Made by a program: the position numbers and the translations under genes
Shown: one piece after another, positions 29,905-41,712 of the stretch
Position numbering within the stretch: the stretch's first letter is position 1
How the letters are laid out: every line of letters starts with the position of its first letter
Notes under the pieces: model-generated
Databases searched by the model: none
What the model was told of the DNA's origin: nothing
The model's input: only the letters and a program-made list of their open reading frames with translations
Assembly (NCBI GenBank): GCA_020740775.1
Contig: JAHEWK010000009.1
Coordinates: 1,426,001 to 1,490,000, forward strand
Origin: Ilyonectria destructans
Taxonomy: Eukaryota; Ascomycota; Sordariomycetes; Hypocreales; Nectriaceae
Direction: 5' to 3'
Length of the DNA stretch: 64,000 bases

Positions 29905-31527
29905 CTAGTCTATTCTGCCTCTTCCTCTACCTCTACCTCTCCCAATCTCCCTAGGTGTAAGTCTCTTCTTTATCTCAGCCTGTCTTCCCTCAATCACATG
30001 CTTCAACCTCTTCCCTGCACCATTGACCATCTCAATATTACCCCCAGCTTTCTGTAGAAATTGGATCATCTCCTGCTGCGCTACAATGTAGCGGTCCAAA
30101 GTCAGGCCCTGACCGCCACGAGTAGCCATATGACCGCTTGCTGCTTGAAAAAGAGGTGTGTTCCCTTTTGCGTTGACGGCATTTACGTTCGCACCTCGTG
30201 TGACTAGATTGCGAACTGTGTCAATATGCCCCAAGTTCCTTGCCGCCCAGTGGAGTGGTGTATTGCCGTCTGAGTCAACTGCGTTCAAGCTGCCACCGTG
30301 AGCAAGTAGCAAATCAACGAGACTTGCGTCAATCGGATCGCCGTTCAAGACGCGGAACGACAAGAGATGTAGCGGCGTCTCTCCCTTGTCGTTGCAAATA
30401 CCGCTGTCGCCTCCTCTCACGCATAAAGTCTTGAGGATAACGTTGAGATGGGCGCCGCCACATGCTCTATGGCACTTGACAGCATGGTGCAATGCCGTGT
30501 CCCCTTTCTCATCCTGGGCATTAAGCGTAGTTGGATTGGTATCCAATAGTAGATCAATGGTTGGCTTGACATATAGTAGAGCCTCATCCTCCTCCACGTT
30601 ACAATCGGATCGGCTAGAGCATCGACTAGCCGCCGCCCAATGAAGAGGAAGACGCCCGAAACTATCACGACAAGATGCCATACATGAGGCATTGTCCGAA
30701 AGCTCAATCAGGGTGCGAATGCCATCAACGTTGCAGTATTGGCTACCAAAATGTAGCGCGGTGCAATCCGTAATGAGATCCTCGTCAAAGCTAGGGAATC
30801 CGCCGTGCATCGTTTTTGCGTGCATATCGGCACCTTCGGAAAGGAGTCGCTTCACCATTTTGGCACTGGCTCTGGAAATGGCCATGGTGAGGACCGTATC
30901 TTCAGGCTGTTCCCCCAGTTGAGGCCTTAACACCACGTCGCGAGCACAGGCGCCTTTGTCCAAGAGGAACTCCATCAACTCTTCCCGCCAAGCGATAAAA
31001 TCGCTTCTTGATTCGTATCTGTTATACATGCTCCCCATATCAGACATGGAACACGCCACTGAGAGCAGCGCGTTCATACCATATCCACCATCTCTCTCTT
31101 CTATGTTGGCAATTTCGGGGCGAATTTCAAGAAGATAAAGTACCGTATTCATGCGAGCACAACGGCATGCCTCGTTCAACAGGTTGTACGACTGTGCCCT
31201 GTATGACGGTGGTTGCGACGGGTAAATCTCTTCATGCTCCAGCAGCATACGAAGAACATTATTGCTTCCGTGATGCACAGCAGTCCAGAAAGGATTATGA
31301 CACCCCAAATCTCCAGGCCAGATGGGGCCAGTATATTTGGTCAAGTATCGCTTGACCATGGCCACGTCGTCGTGTCGAACCATTGTCAGAAACAGACCGC
31401 AGAACTCGGTCTCATACAGCATTTCACCATCCTCGTCGATAATGAAGAAGCCATACCGGTTGCCTTCCAAATCTTCTGAGTGTTCTAATAAGGAACGGCG
31501 AAATTCATGATATCGTGAGGCTGCCAT
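29905..31527 (-). CDS. Ankyrin-repeat protein with C-terminal Arg-Gly tail
   Basis: Single exon, 540 aa, starting at ATG 31527-31525 (MAASRYHEF). Ankyrin repeats mediate protein-protein contacts. Repeats are visible as HNPFWTAVHHGSNNVLRMLL, EDTVLTMAISRASAKMVKRL, CTALHFGSQYCNVDGIRTLI, GRLPLHWAAAS, GDTALHHAVKCH, GETPLHLLSFRV, GNTPLHWAARNLGHIDTVRN and GNTPLFQAASG, the last four being closest to consensus. The C-terminus ends in an RG repeat (GRGRGRGRGRID), a type of tail that often binds RNA or is arginine-methylated. No catalytic domain is present. Such proteins are common in expanded fungal families linked to non-self recognition, but a role here is unknown. Confidence 0.9.
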   Translation of the reverse strand: MAASRYHEFRRSLLEHSEDLEGNRYGFFIIDEDGEMLYETEFCGLFLTMVRHDDVAMVKRYLTKYTGPIWPGDLGCHNPFWTAVHHGSNNVLRMLLEHEEIYPSQPPSYRAQSYNLLNEACRCARMNTVLYLLEIRPEIANIEERDGGYGMNALLSVACSMSDMGSMYNRYESRSDFIAWREELMEFLLDKGACARDVVLRPQLGEQPEDTVLTMAISRASAKMVKRLLSEGADMHAKTMHGGFPSFDEDLITDCTALHFGSQYCNVDGIRTLIELSDNASCMASCRDSFGRLPLHWAAASRCSSRSDCNVEEDEALLYVKPTIDLLLDTNPTTLNAQDEKGDTALHHAVKCHRACGGAHLNVILKTLCVRGGDSGICNDKGETPLHLLSFRVLNGDPIDASLVDLLLAHGGSLNAVDSDGNTPLHWAARNLGHIDTVRNLVTRGANVNAVNAKGNTPLFQAASGHMATRGGQGLTLDRYIVAQQEMIQFLQKAGGNIEMVNGAGKRLKHVIEGRQAEIKKRLTPREIGRGRGRGRGRID

Positions 31528-32223
31528 TGTCAAGGCTTGCTTAGCAGGGCGGTGAGTGAGTCAGTGTTTTAGATCGGGGCATTCGCGTGGAGTGGATCAG
31601 GTGTATCCATTCATAAACGTGAGCCAGGTTCATGCGCTAATTACAGTGATAACTCGCTTACAAGGATGACTCTCAGCCCTATTGACAGGTATATGATGGT
31701 GCCTGTACTGGTACGCAAACAGTTTGGCATCTAGGCAATGTAGAACTTGATAGTCGCAGACACTCCTCCACCAGCTTATGTAACCACATGTATCCCCTCC
31801 GTTAGTACCAAACGTGCTTCCAGGTGCGCACTTCAGTACAAAGCTTCTTCTTCTATCATGTTAAAGATGATGGCCGTGGCGTTTTTAATTAGCAACTATG
31901 AGGTTGATTCAACTTAGACGTTGCGACGAAAGTATGCATGGCTTGAGAGCTCTCTTCTAGAGTCTGTATTAAGATCTGCCTGTATCATAGCGACTTTATC
32001 GTTGGTTCAGTGTGAAGATGGATATATGAGATAGAAACTTCAGATACACTGTAAGTTATGAAAAGGTGGTAGTGAGTTGGTAACAGGGTAGCTTTTCCCC
32101 TACATCGAGTCTCCAAACTCGCCATCTTATTAACAGTGATATGGAATTAACCATATAATGACTCAGACTTATCCAATGTGACCAGGAGTCCAACAGCTAT
32201 CCCTCATTGTATGTAGCAATCCA
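31528..32223. other. Intergenic, nothing recognised
   Basis: Upstream flank of the ankyrin gene. No supported ORF or repeat. Confidence 0.5.
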
Positions 32224-32505
32224 CTAAGTATGCTGCACCGATGCACTGAGTCCTCGTCGTCGTCGAATCTCGGTACCCCTCCACCAATAAATCATCCAAG
32301 TCATGATTTTGAACACTCGCGTGAGAGCGAAGGGCGTCCAGTATATGATAACTAATGCAACAATGGCACGACGAACCCACAGGGGAGGCTTAGCCTCACG
32401 CCAAAGGCACCCCAGGACCTGAAGAACTCCGGTGCAGATGCACCATAGTGTGTGCATTAGAGCGCGTAATCGAGTCTCGTCCAGACGACCTCCAAGAACA
32501 TCCAT
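32224..32505 (-). CDS. Small hypothetical membrane protein, 93 aa
   Basis: ATG at 32505-32503 (MDVLGGRLDE). Two hydrophobic stretches are seen: ALMHTLWCICTGVLQVLGCL and VRRAIVALVIIYWTPFALT, followed by a basic RRRR patch. That would suit a small two-pass membrane protein. No family recognised. It could also be a chance ORF or a fragment of a larger spliced gene. Confidence 0.35.
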   Translation of the reverse strand: MDVLGGRLDETRLRALMHTLWCICTGVLQVLGCLWREAKPPLWVRRAIVALVIIYWTPFALTRVFKIMTWMIYWWRGTEIRRRRGLSASVQHT

Positions 32506-33747
32506 AACTGCGGTATTGTTGATGTCGAGATAGATCGAACAGCGAGTCCGTAAAATGAAGGGTCGTGAGCCGTTAGGGATTAAAACGACTATCCAGAGTT
32601 GGACTCTCTAGGGCCTGTTGAAGCGAAAGAGGTTCGGTTGTTCGGCAGATGGGAGATGGGAGATTTTCTGAGCCTCGTAGTTGCGGGGATTATTCCGTTT
32701 CATGTTGCAAAGTCGGAGTCACGCGGCATGCCAAGGAAACTCTCGTACTCAATCCGGCGCTTTGGCGCATTTGTACGAATTGACCAACGAGGGTGAGTCA
32801 AATATCCGAGTCCGCCATCGCAGCTAGCCCTAAACAGATCTTAGTCGATGGAGAGGATCAAAATGCCTGCGAGGTTGCGGGAGAGAAAGAACAGCCCTAC
32901 GGGAACGACGACCACTTGTCCTAATATAAATTTCATTTCCTAATATAAACAGATTGTATAATTAAGAGGACTCTTACCAAGTCGAGTGCAAAGTAGTTAA
33001 GTTGCGTAGTCACCTTTTTGGAGCTTCAGAAGTGATCTGGCAAGCAAATAGAGCACGATGTTACGGAAAACCAGACAGATCAATAGACATATTGAATCAC
33101 TAAATAAAAATCATGAACGAATTAGAGTAGATGAGTCACTTTCATGCAAGGAGATATTGCAATATCGATCAAAGGAAAGTACGAATCCTAAATTACAGTT
33201 AGTGTAGGGTAGCCCTATTGTGAATAACACAATACCGTAAAAACTAACGTAACTAGCACAAGAAGCGTCCCCATAAAAGATCCTTGAAGCTCAAAGTCGA
33301 TACCATTCATAGGATGTGTCACTTGCGGTTCTTTTGCGGTTAATAGTGGGAATATTGGAGCGATCTCTTGTGCTAATTAGGTCAGTTCTTACGGTATTAC
33401 AATGTCGAAGTTTCATCAGAAACTTGTGACAGGCCTGATTTTATAAAGGTGAGAAAAGAAATCGGAGTCTCGATCCAGTGATGTCTGTAGTAGAACCCTA
33501 ATTGAATTTGTCCAGCTAGTAGGGTAAAGCATCGACGTGCTCTGTTTGTACAACGAAGCCATAAGCTAGCTAATATTTGACTGTAGATATGATACAACAG
33601 CTTCGTGAGAGGATATGCTATGAACACCCGGTTTCCGTCCAACTCAGTTGGATTCCATCAGATCAACTGCCCCGAGATCCCAAGTGTCTCCAACTCATCA
33701 GCGAGAAGGCTCGAGTCCAAGTAAGAGCCTAGGTTGGCCTACCGTCC
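32506..33747. other. Intergenic, moderately AT-rich, nothing recognised
   Basis: About 1.2 kb between the small ORF and the secreted-protein gene. The part 32900-33400 is AT-rich with many short A/T runs, possibly mild RIP or plain intergenic DNA. Confidence 0.45.
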
Positions 33748-35060
33748 CTACAGGGAATTGGCCGCCCTACAATCGGCGACCTGTTGCTCGCACTGCGATA
33801 CTCCGCCAGCGAGTTGGCCGGAGTTGGCGGCGTTTGCACACGCGTTGTGCTGGATGTCACAGGATCGTCCGAGGGCGGCGCCGGAGCCGACGAAGGTGTT
33901 TCCATTGACGGAGAAAGGGCGGTCGCCAGTGGAGGACTCGACCGGAGGAGCTGGGCCACCGAGAGTGCCAGTGAAGGCTTGGATGTTTGTGCCATTGCTG
34001 CTGGCGGCGGCCGATGTTTGCGCGGCGGCGGCGGCTGAGGTGGAAGATGCGACGACGGCTTTTGTGGCTCCAGCTGCGGCTGTCGTGGGAGGAGCGGCCA
34101 AACACTCTGCTGCAGAAGTAGCTGCGGCTGCAGCTGAAGTCGCCTTTACAGCATCGGTGGCACCAGCCGCTCCTCCCGCACCAGCAGCGCCATTCACGAC
34201 GGTAGCCAGATCGACACTTCCCGTCACAGAGGCAACGGAAAACGACGCCAGGTCGACAAGGTCGGTTGCGAAAATTCCACCAGTGCCTGTGAAGGTCTGG
34301 GCGACGTCGGCAACAGCAGCAGAGACCTCAGCCTCTGAAGCGTCAAGAACAAGGAGACCCTGTGAATAGATGCAACCCAGGGCGGGCTCTTCATCATCGC
34401 AAGACTTGCCCTTACCAGTGTTGTCATTAGACTGGAATCAATTAGCATGGCCCGTAATAGAAAGGTGAGATGGATACGTACATCGCCGGCGGCAAATGTT
34501 CCACTGAGGAGAGCCAAGTTTGTATCAGCTCCAATTCCAGCAAGCTGCTTGGCCAACTCGAGAGTAATAGCCTTGTTGAGGGCCCCTGCATTGTCTGACG
34601 CAGGGTCTTGATGCTGAGTCAAAGCCGCAATCTCCGGGTTCACGGCCTTCTCAGTGCAGAGGACACTGGCAACTCCAACGCCACCGGTGTTTCTCTCAAT
34701 GGCTTGGAACAGCAAAGCACCCGCCATGCCTCGGAGATCTTTGGCGCCCTTGGCATTGGTGAAGGCCTGATCGGCAGTCTCTTGCTTCAAGCAGTCGAGG
34801 TTTGTCACGTCGCCCGCTCCGGCAGCGGCTGCGGCGTTGCCCAAGAGGCCGAAGACAACATCAACGATGCCCTTGGGGTTTTCGAGGTTGAGGAACTCGC
34901 GAGTGATGGTGAGGACGAAGTCGTGGGAGTGCTCCTGGGGAACCTCGCGTTTCTGGAGATGACCCATACGCTTATATCGAGCATGACGACGGTCGTTCAG
35001 GGGGGAGGCAGATGCCAGACCCAAAAGGGCGCTGAGAGTGGCAATCAAAGTTAATCTCAT
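33748..35060 (-). CDS. Secreted alanine-rich protein (family often mislabelled ribosomal protein S17)
   Basis: Exons 35060-34482 and 34431-33748, intron of 51 nt (donor GTACGT, branch GCTAAT), total 420 aa. The N-terminus MRLTLIATLSALLGLASA is a classic signal peptide, followed by a Lys-Arg site (HLQKREVP) where Kex2-type processing could occur. The middle has paired cysteines (LDCLKQ, VLCTEK, KSCDDEEPALGC). A long Ala/Thr/Ser-rich linker (about residues 270-350) may be O-glycosylated. The C-terminus has NGNTFVGSGAALGRSCDIQH and NACANAANSGQLAGGVSQCE, with a cysteine pattern widespread in secreted fungal proteins. From memory, homologues are often labelled 'ribosomal protein s17' by error; nothing ribosomal is seen. 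Likely at the cell surface or extracellular; function unknown. Confidence 0.85.
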
Positions 35061-36529
35061 GATGAAAGATTGAAAGAATGAAGGGTATCTTTAAGTAAGG
35101 TCTCTTCCAAGAAGTAAAGACTGACCAAGCAGTACTGGGGATTAAAGATAGTTGGTAAGAAGACAAGTGATTAAGAAGAGAGGAAAGAAGGAACGGAGTA
35201 GCCCTTAAGAGTCTCGAAGTTGGAAACCAGCCAGATAAGAAGTAAAGCGAAGGAACTTGTAGATTCACGAGAGTTGGTGAAGGCTTCAGCAGCGTTATAT
35301 AGCCAAGCGCCTAGGGACCTGCCATCCCATCGCCAGTGCGCCACCTGCATCCCGAATAAGACATCAGACAGGTTAAGGAGCCGGATTCCCGGTGTCAGCG
35401 GGTAAGGCAAGGAGGAGATTTCCAGAAGCGGAAATCATGTCCATCCAGGACCTTGCCTGACACATCGAGGCCGTTCTTCGTCGCCGCCACTACCGGCGGT
35501 GATTGGGCCATGGCGGTTTTACTGGCGTCGCTACACAAGTTGGGCGCGTTGAAGCAAGGTCGCAGCCGAGCGCGGCAACGTGAGGCGGAAGATCACACAG
35601 CTCGCGCAAGAGGTGTTGGCCTTTGAGTTTGAGCAGGGGGTAACTGCACTGCGGCTAATTGAGGCGTTGTCGCAGGATTGTGGTTTGGGTTAGTGTCAGG
35701 GGTGCTTGTGTTCGGTATCCGGTCTGTCGGCTAGTCCGTCTCATAAACTGTCGGAATAGCTCCGACCTGACGAGATGACCCAACCCCTTCTAACGAGTGA
35801 ATGCTGGTTTTGAGTCAGGTCTCGTTTACGTTCTGATGCTCAATTAATCAGGATGCCTCTCCAGATGCTGGTAACGGCTGGTGACGGCCTTTGCGGCTGG
35901 TGACGGTATTGGACGGATAAATGATAGACCGAGTCGACTTGCCCCACCACGCTTGCCTCAACCAGTCCTCCAACGGTGCGGCTGGGAAGGTGGGGATGCG
36001 TTAAGTCCTGATCCGAGGCAAATGACTGAGTTATGCACCGTGTTGGGTCCGATACGGTCAAATTGATCAATGCAATAGTGTTTAAATTGATGATAATGTT
36101 GTTGATCGATTCCTCCTCCCGGTCATCCGGACCGGCCAGAAGAGGGGTTACTCAGACCCCCCTTCTGACTATCCTAAGAAATAGCTTTGCATTTAGGGTC
36201 AGCATAAAGATCTTTAAGCTGAAAGCTAAAGTTAATATAAAAAACTTAGTATATAAAGAAGTAAATTAATACTTTGGTTATCTTTTATTAAGTTGAATAA
36301 AACTATTATCATAATATTAATTCTATAATTTAACGAGAGTATAGGGTAAGTTGGCAATTATGCGCTAGCTGTATTAAGTAAGCGAATAATGCAGATGATT
36401 TTATGCATCCCACGGCGATTTGGGTGCGACTGGCGATGACGTGTGGCTCGTTACCCCGACAACTCGCACTGGCCGATGGCGATTCTAAACACTACGGCTG
36501 CCTCACCGAGGACGTCGTGATGGTGATGA
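35061..36529. other. Intergenic; right part strongly AT-rich
   Basis: The left part is the promoter of the secreted-protein gene. From about 36160 to 36400 the sequence turns very rich in A, T and TpA with no ORF, which looks like a RIP-mutated repeat remnant. No element ends were found. Confidence 0.5.
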
Positions 36530-38457
36530 ATGCGCTCCCGTTGCACCAACGCGCATTGCCCAGATTTGAAGAAAATGGCCGCGCAAGTAACTCGCCTACC
36601 GCGCGATTCCTCGTCTCTATCGCATCACGACGCCCTAGAGCCGTACCCGCCCCTCTCCGTCATTGAAGCTTGGATCCAAAGCGTCGAGTTCAACATCAGC
36701 AGAGACGCAGAACCGAACCAGACGCCACGGAAGATCCCCAGATCACAATCACCGAACGCATCTGCATTAAAACGAAAACGAACCGATTCTCCCCGCCGAG
36801 TCGCCCTTGCCGCCCTCAGCCCCAACATGTCTCGAGACGAGCCCCGAACGCCTTCGCCTCGAAAATCCGCCCGGTTAAACCAGCGCGAGCTGGTAGTTGA
36901 CGATGGAGGCCGACATGCAGCAGTACTGCAGACGTCGCCGGATCAAACCCCGAGACCACGGCCGAGGCCGAAACGGACAGCAACTGTTCCCACGATGGGA
37001 GCAACGAATCTAGCGGCCGAGTCTCTACAAGCCGTGGCACCACCAATATCATCCTCGACCAAATTGAAGGAACATACTCTTCTCCCAGTCCAAGACCCGT
37101 ACACCCAAACTCTCCAATCACAACCATATGACCGACCGGCCTCGTCGCCTGGCAAAGACTCTGCATCAACACGATCAACACGCTCAACCACCTCAACCCG
37201 GTCTCGAAGCCCTGTTAAGCGCATGGCCGACCTCCAACTCAGCGCCAAACCCATCATACACCTCGGTCTCTCGTCAATGCCCAATGGGCTGCCACCCGCT
37301 GTGCGATCGCTATACAAGAACCTGCGGCGGGTTACTACAGGGGCTGGCGTCATCCCCAGTTGTGTCAAGAAAGCGGCGCGGTCAAGAGTTAGCATGCAGG
37401 ACATTCGACCGTTGCGGCACAACTACTATACTCCCTCTACCAAGTCCGATGAAAAGACGGGCGGGGTCAGCCGCAAGCCAACCACGAGGGCCACATGTCT
37501 TAAGGAGCTAGAAGTTGTTACCGAGGTGTGCGCGACGGCGCGGCGATGGCTGTGTGAGAATGTCAACGAGGCGTCTTGGAACACATCTGTTCATTCTCCG
37601 CTTCTCAAGCTAGCTCTCTATCCTCCGAAGGATATCGAGTATAACGATGACGAAAATGACGACGACGACGACGATTACGATTACGACGACGATGATGATG
37701 AAGATGACAACGAGCCGGAGAACGATGCGCAGGACGCAGATTCCTTCTCCGTCTACACCCCCGTCACATTCTGGGACATCACCACTGCCCGCCCGCACCC
37801 CGACTGCATCCCACGCCATATTAGCGGCAGCACCCTTGAAGCCAAGATGGTTGACTTTTGCATTACGGTATCCGACGCACACATTCAAGACGCTGCTCTG
37901 CGCACCTTGACCGCCGCCTCCTCCTCGCCCGACGCCATGATACCCGGTGCGAAACTATTTACGTCCATCAACCACACCGAGTACTCGCCAGTGACGCTGC
38001 GGCCCATCAGCGTCAGCATCGAGAGCAAGACACCCAACGGATCGCCCGAGATCGCCCTCGCGCAGCTGTCCATCTGGGCCGCGTCGCATTTCGAGAGGCT
38101 GCGGAGGCTTCGGGATTTCAAGAGGCGGCAACAAGGTGATGTTGCCACAGAGGACTGCATTCCCATGGCGCTGCCGCTGCTGCTAGCCATTGGGCCCGCT
38201 TGGAAGCTATACTTTGCCGTCGACACCGATCGTGATATCGTGAGTGCCCTAAGCTGCATACCTTGAGCTGCATACCCTGTTTCTTATCGTTCCATGCTAA
38301 CAGCTCTCAGGTGATTGTTGACGCCATCGAGCTGGGTTGTACAGATCAGCTAGTTGGATGCTATAAAGTCGTGGCCGCCTTGCGGCAACTGGCTCGCTGG
38401 ACCGAAACGACGTTTCGCAGCTGGTTGCTCGATAACGTGCTTCTGGGCGGGATGTGA
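36530..38457 (+). CDS. PD-(D/E)XK nuclease-like domain protein
   Basis: Exons 36530-38239 and 38311-38457, total 618 aa, donor GTGAGT, with GCTAAC in the branch region. The first ATG gives MRSRCTNAHC; a second in-frame ATG at 36575 (MAAQVTRLP) is an equally good start. The first 250 residues are low complexity with many SPR/TPR motifs and SARL-type basic patches, suggesting nuclear targeting. An acidic Asp/Glu tract is encoded at about 37640-37720. The C-terminal half fits the fungal PD-(D/E)XK nuclease-like family: CAWN-like EASWNTSVHSPLLKLAL, then EAKMVDFCITVSD, then VSIESKTPNGSPEIALAQLS with the E-x-K motif and LSIWAASHFERLRRL. The second exon gives DQLVGCYKVVAALRQLARW. Many such proteins occur in repeat-rich accessory DNA; activity is unproven. 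Confidence 0.83.
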
Positions 38458-39059
38458 ATGACGATGGCAGGTCCAATCAATCATTCGAGTACGTTCTTTA
38501 AAAGTATTCCTAAATAAATATAATGTATATAATTATTATTGGATAAATACTAATCCTGAAGATTATTAAATTGGCATTTTTAGACTGCTGGATTAGGTAT
38601 CATTGCCGGTTGCATGTGTGCAACTTGCTATGCTCTTTCCAAACTCGGCATTGAAGCCCCCCTCTTCGATCATGAAAGTTGTGTGATTGTTTTGCAACCG
38701 CGTGACCGTTTTTCAACACATCATCTTCAGCCGACTGCGAGATACTCCGCTCCAACAATTCGATGAACTTTTGCGATCGTCTTTAAGATCGCGATTCATG
38801 TTGAACACGTACAATACCTTTGTTGCGTTCATGGTGGCCGAACGATGGGGCACATCGGCAATTACACAGACGACCTTACCGCTGACTCAGCCCATCCACC
38901 ACGCCAATTGATTCGTTACATTCAGTGAAGTCGCCCCGGTTTGGGCCCAAAACAGCAGGTCGCTGATAATCGCGCAGGAAAACGAATCGTCACGTCCCGC
39001 GTTAGAGACAAGCCATCTTAATCTGTTACAACAACACTTTGCGCCGCATCGTCCTCCGA
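38458..39059. other. Intergenic with an AT-rich tract
   Basis: Positions about 38490-38590 are very AT-rich, a second tract flanking the nuclease-like gene. The right half is the promoter of the carboxypeptidase. Confidence 0.5.
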
Positions 39060-41072
39060 ATGGCCATAATCAATCTTGTCTTAGGTGGCTTGCTCGGCCT
39101 CGCCGCTGCTCAATTCCCACCGAAGCCGGAAGGTGTTGTCACTGTAAAATCCAAACTCCATGAGAACGTCACAATCTCTTTCAAAGAGGTAAGTGGCCCT
39201 CTGGCGTCAGGCCCCAGTCTCATAGTGTTGACAAAATAGCCTGGCATTTGCGAAACCACACCGGGTGTCAAATCTTACTCCGGTTATGTCCATCTTCCTC
39301 CAGGATTCTTGAATGACGAGGACGCCGATGGGCAAGACTACCCTATTAACACGTATGTCATGCCTGCTTTATTCGCAATCATATCCTAACCGACCAAGTT
39401 TTTTTTGGTTCTTCGAAGCTAGAAAAGACCCTCATAATGCGCCTTTGGCAATTTGGCTCAATGGCGGCCCAGGTGGCTCGTCCATTATGGGCTTATTAGA
39501 TGAAAATGGACCTTGCTTCGTGGAAGAAGACTCAAAATCGACGCGATTGAACCCTTGGAGCTGGAATAATGAAGTCAACATGCTATATCTGGATCAACCA
39601 ACTCAAGTTGGATTCTCTTACGATGTCCCCACCAACTGCACCGTCAGGTTGACTGATGAGGAGGTTGGCTTCAAGATGACCCCGACAGACTTCGACAAAA
39701 CACCGCCGCATCTCAACATGACCTCACGAGCTGGCACATTCGGAAGCCAGAAATTAGATCAAACGTCCAACACCACTGCACAAGCGGCGCACGTATTGTG
39801 GCACTTTGCTCAGACGTGGTTTTCCGAGTTCCCCCACTACAAGCCGACCGATGACAAGATCAGTGTCTGGGCCGAGAGTTACGGAGGCCATTATGGTCCA
39901 GGATTTGTCCAGTTCTTTCAACAACAGAACGAAAAGATTACAGATGGAACCATTGACGATGACCACGCGCATTACCTGCATATCGATACCCTCGGCCTTG
40001 TAAATGGCTGGTTGGATATGGTCGCCCAAGGAGAGGCCTACATCCAATTCCCGTACAACAACGTATGATACAAACATTTCTATATTTTTTCATCGCATAC
40101 TAACACAGACAGACATATGGCATTCAAGTCTTCAATCAATCCATCTACGAAGAGCTGATGCACGTCTGGAATCGTCCAGACGGCTGCAAGGATCAAACTC
40201 GAAGGTGCCAGACCAAGCTGAAGAGACTCGACCCTGCATTCATCCGGCAAAACTTCAACAAGATGGCGGATGTGTGTGAAATTTCAGAATGGTGTGGTGC
40301 TGCTCCTGTCAACATTTACAACAGCTTGTCAAGAGCCTGGCTGGACATTGGCCACCCATCGAAAGATCCGTTTCCTCCGTCACACCACCATGGCTGGCTT
40401 ACCCAAGAAAGCGTGCTGGGTGCGCTTGGAGTGCCCGTCAACTATACGTGGCTTTCTATGGCTGTTGCCGAGAGTTTTGACATGACACATGATCTGATCC
40501 TCGGAGGCTTCCTAGAAGCCACTGGATACCTGCTTGACAACGGCATCAAAGTCCATATGATGTACGGCGATCGTGATTATGCTTGCAACTGGATCGGAGG
40601 CGAGGCAGCAAGCCTAGCCATCCCTTACGCGCGAGCAGCCGACTTCGCTAATGCCGGATACGCACCTTTTATGACGGAAGATGGCGAAGGCGGCATGACA
40701 CGTCAGTTTGGGAACTTGAGCTTCACGCGCGTGTACCAAGCCGGCCATGAGGTACCGGCATACCAACCAGCTGCCGCCTACGACATCTTCATGCGCGCTA
40801 CATTCAATCGCGATATTGCCACTGGACTGGTACCTGTCACCAACGAGCTCTCTACGATAGGACCCAAGGATACATGGCATGTCAAGAATACCCCGCCAGT
40901 TCTCCCTAAGCCCAGGTGCTATATTTTGAGGCCTGACATGTGCTTGCCGGAAGTGTGGGCCAAAGTAGAATCTGGAGAGGCTGTGATAAAGGACTTCTAT
41001 GTCGTCGATGATGATGACATACCGGATGCTCCTCTGGCGGGAGAATCCCAGATTGTTTTTGGTGAACTGTAA
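39060..41072 (+). CDS. Secreted serine carboxypeptidase, peptidase family S10
   Basis: Exons 39060-39188, 39240-39352, 39399-40062 and 40113-41072, total 621 aa; introns of 46-51 nt with GTAAGT or GTATG donors. The start [18 protein letters not shown] is a signal peptide. The enzyme removes C-terminal residues from peptides in acidic surroundings, secreted or vacuolar. [14 protein letters not shown] is the substrate/oxyanion motif. Catalytic residues in context: Ser241 in WAESYGGHY, Asp457 in [10 protein letters not shown], His514 in [10 protein letters not shown]. Several N-glycosylation sequons are present, for example NCT, NMT, NTT and NYT. Length is slightly above the usual 480-600 because of a C-terminal extension ending FGEL. 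Gene intact. Confidence 0.95.
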
Positions 41073-41508
41073 ATATGACAAGCCGCAAGGACACCAAGGG
41101 TAGGACATGGCATCTCCAGTAGCTACCACCATGGAGCCAAGAAAACCCCTGGCTCAAAACTACTTCGGAGGCTGAAGCTTTAACAAAACTGACAGGAGCG
41201 CAAGCAGTGGGAAACCAGAGGGTGGAAATTAATACACCTCATCTGATACGTAGGAATAAGATTGATGCATTTTCTTCTTCATCCGCGAATAGAATTTTCT
41301 CATTCTGAGGACTGTGAAAGAGCTTAACTAAGCACATTCGTTGACAATCGGGGTCGTTGAACCAATTACCCTCACCCTGTTTCCCAGGTACAATGATGTT
41401 TCCGATATATCACTTGGTGAGAAAACCACTAAGAACTAAGCCTCACCGTTTCCATACCTAGATCATCCATGTAATTTCTGTCTCTTTATTCATTCCTGAA
41501 GTCTGGCC

Positions 41509-41712
41509 TCACAGCCGAGGATCAGGGCCTAGACCGTAGGTGGCGTGTCGGGCACCAGGTGGCCCATGGTAGTGGCAAGCTGGCGGCGCCGCTTTGGATA
41601 GCCGATCTGGAAATAGCACTACGTAGACTCCCAATGGTTGGGCTGAGTAGTTCCCATCAAAGGTGACCAGAGTGAACACGACACCCAGAAGGGGAACAAA
41701 CCCGAATCTCAT
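41509..41712 (-). CDS. Possible small secreted protein, 67 aa
   Basis: ATG at 41712-41710 gives MRFGFVPLLGVVFTLVTFDG, which resembles a signal peptide, followed by a short tail with HYHGPPGARH. The frame is open further upstream, so it may be part of a longer or spliced product. No family recognised. Could be chance. Confidence 0.3.
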   Translation of the reverse strand: MRFGFVPLLGVVFTLVTFDGNYSAQPLGVYVVLFPDRLSKAAPPACHYHGPPGARHATYGLGPDPRL

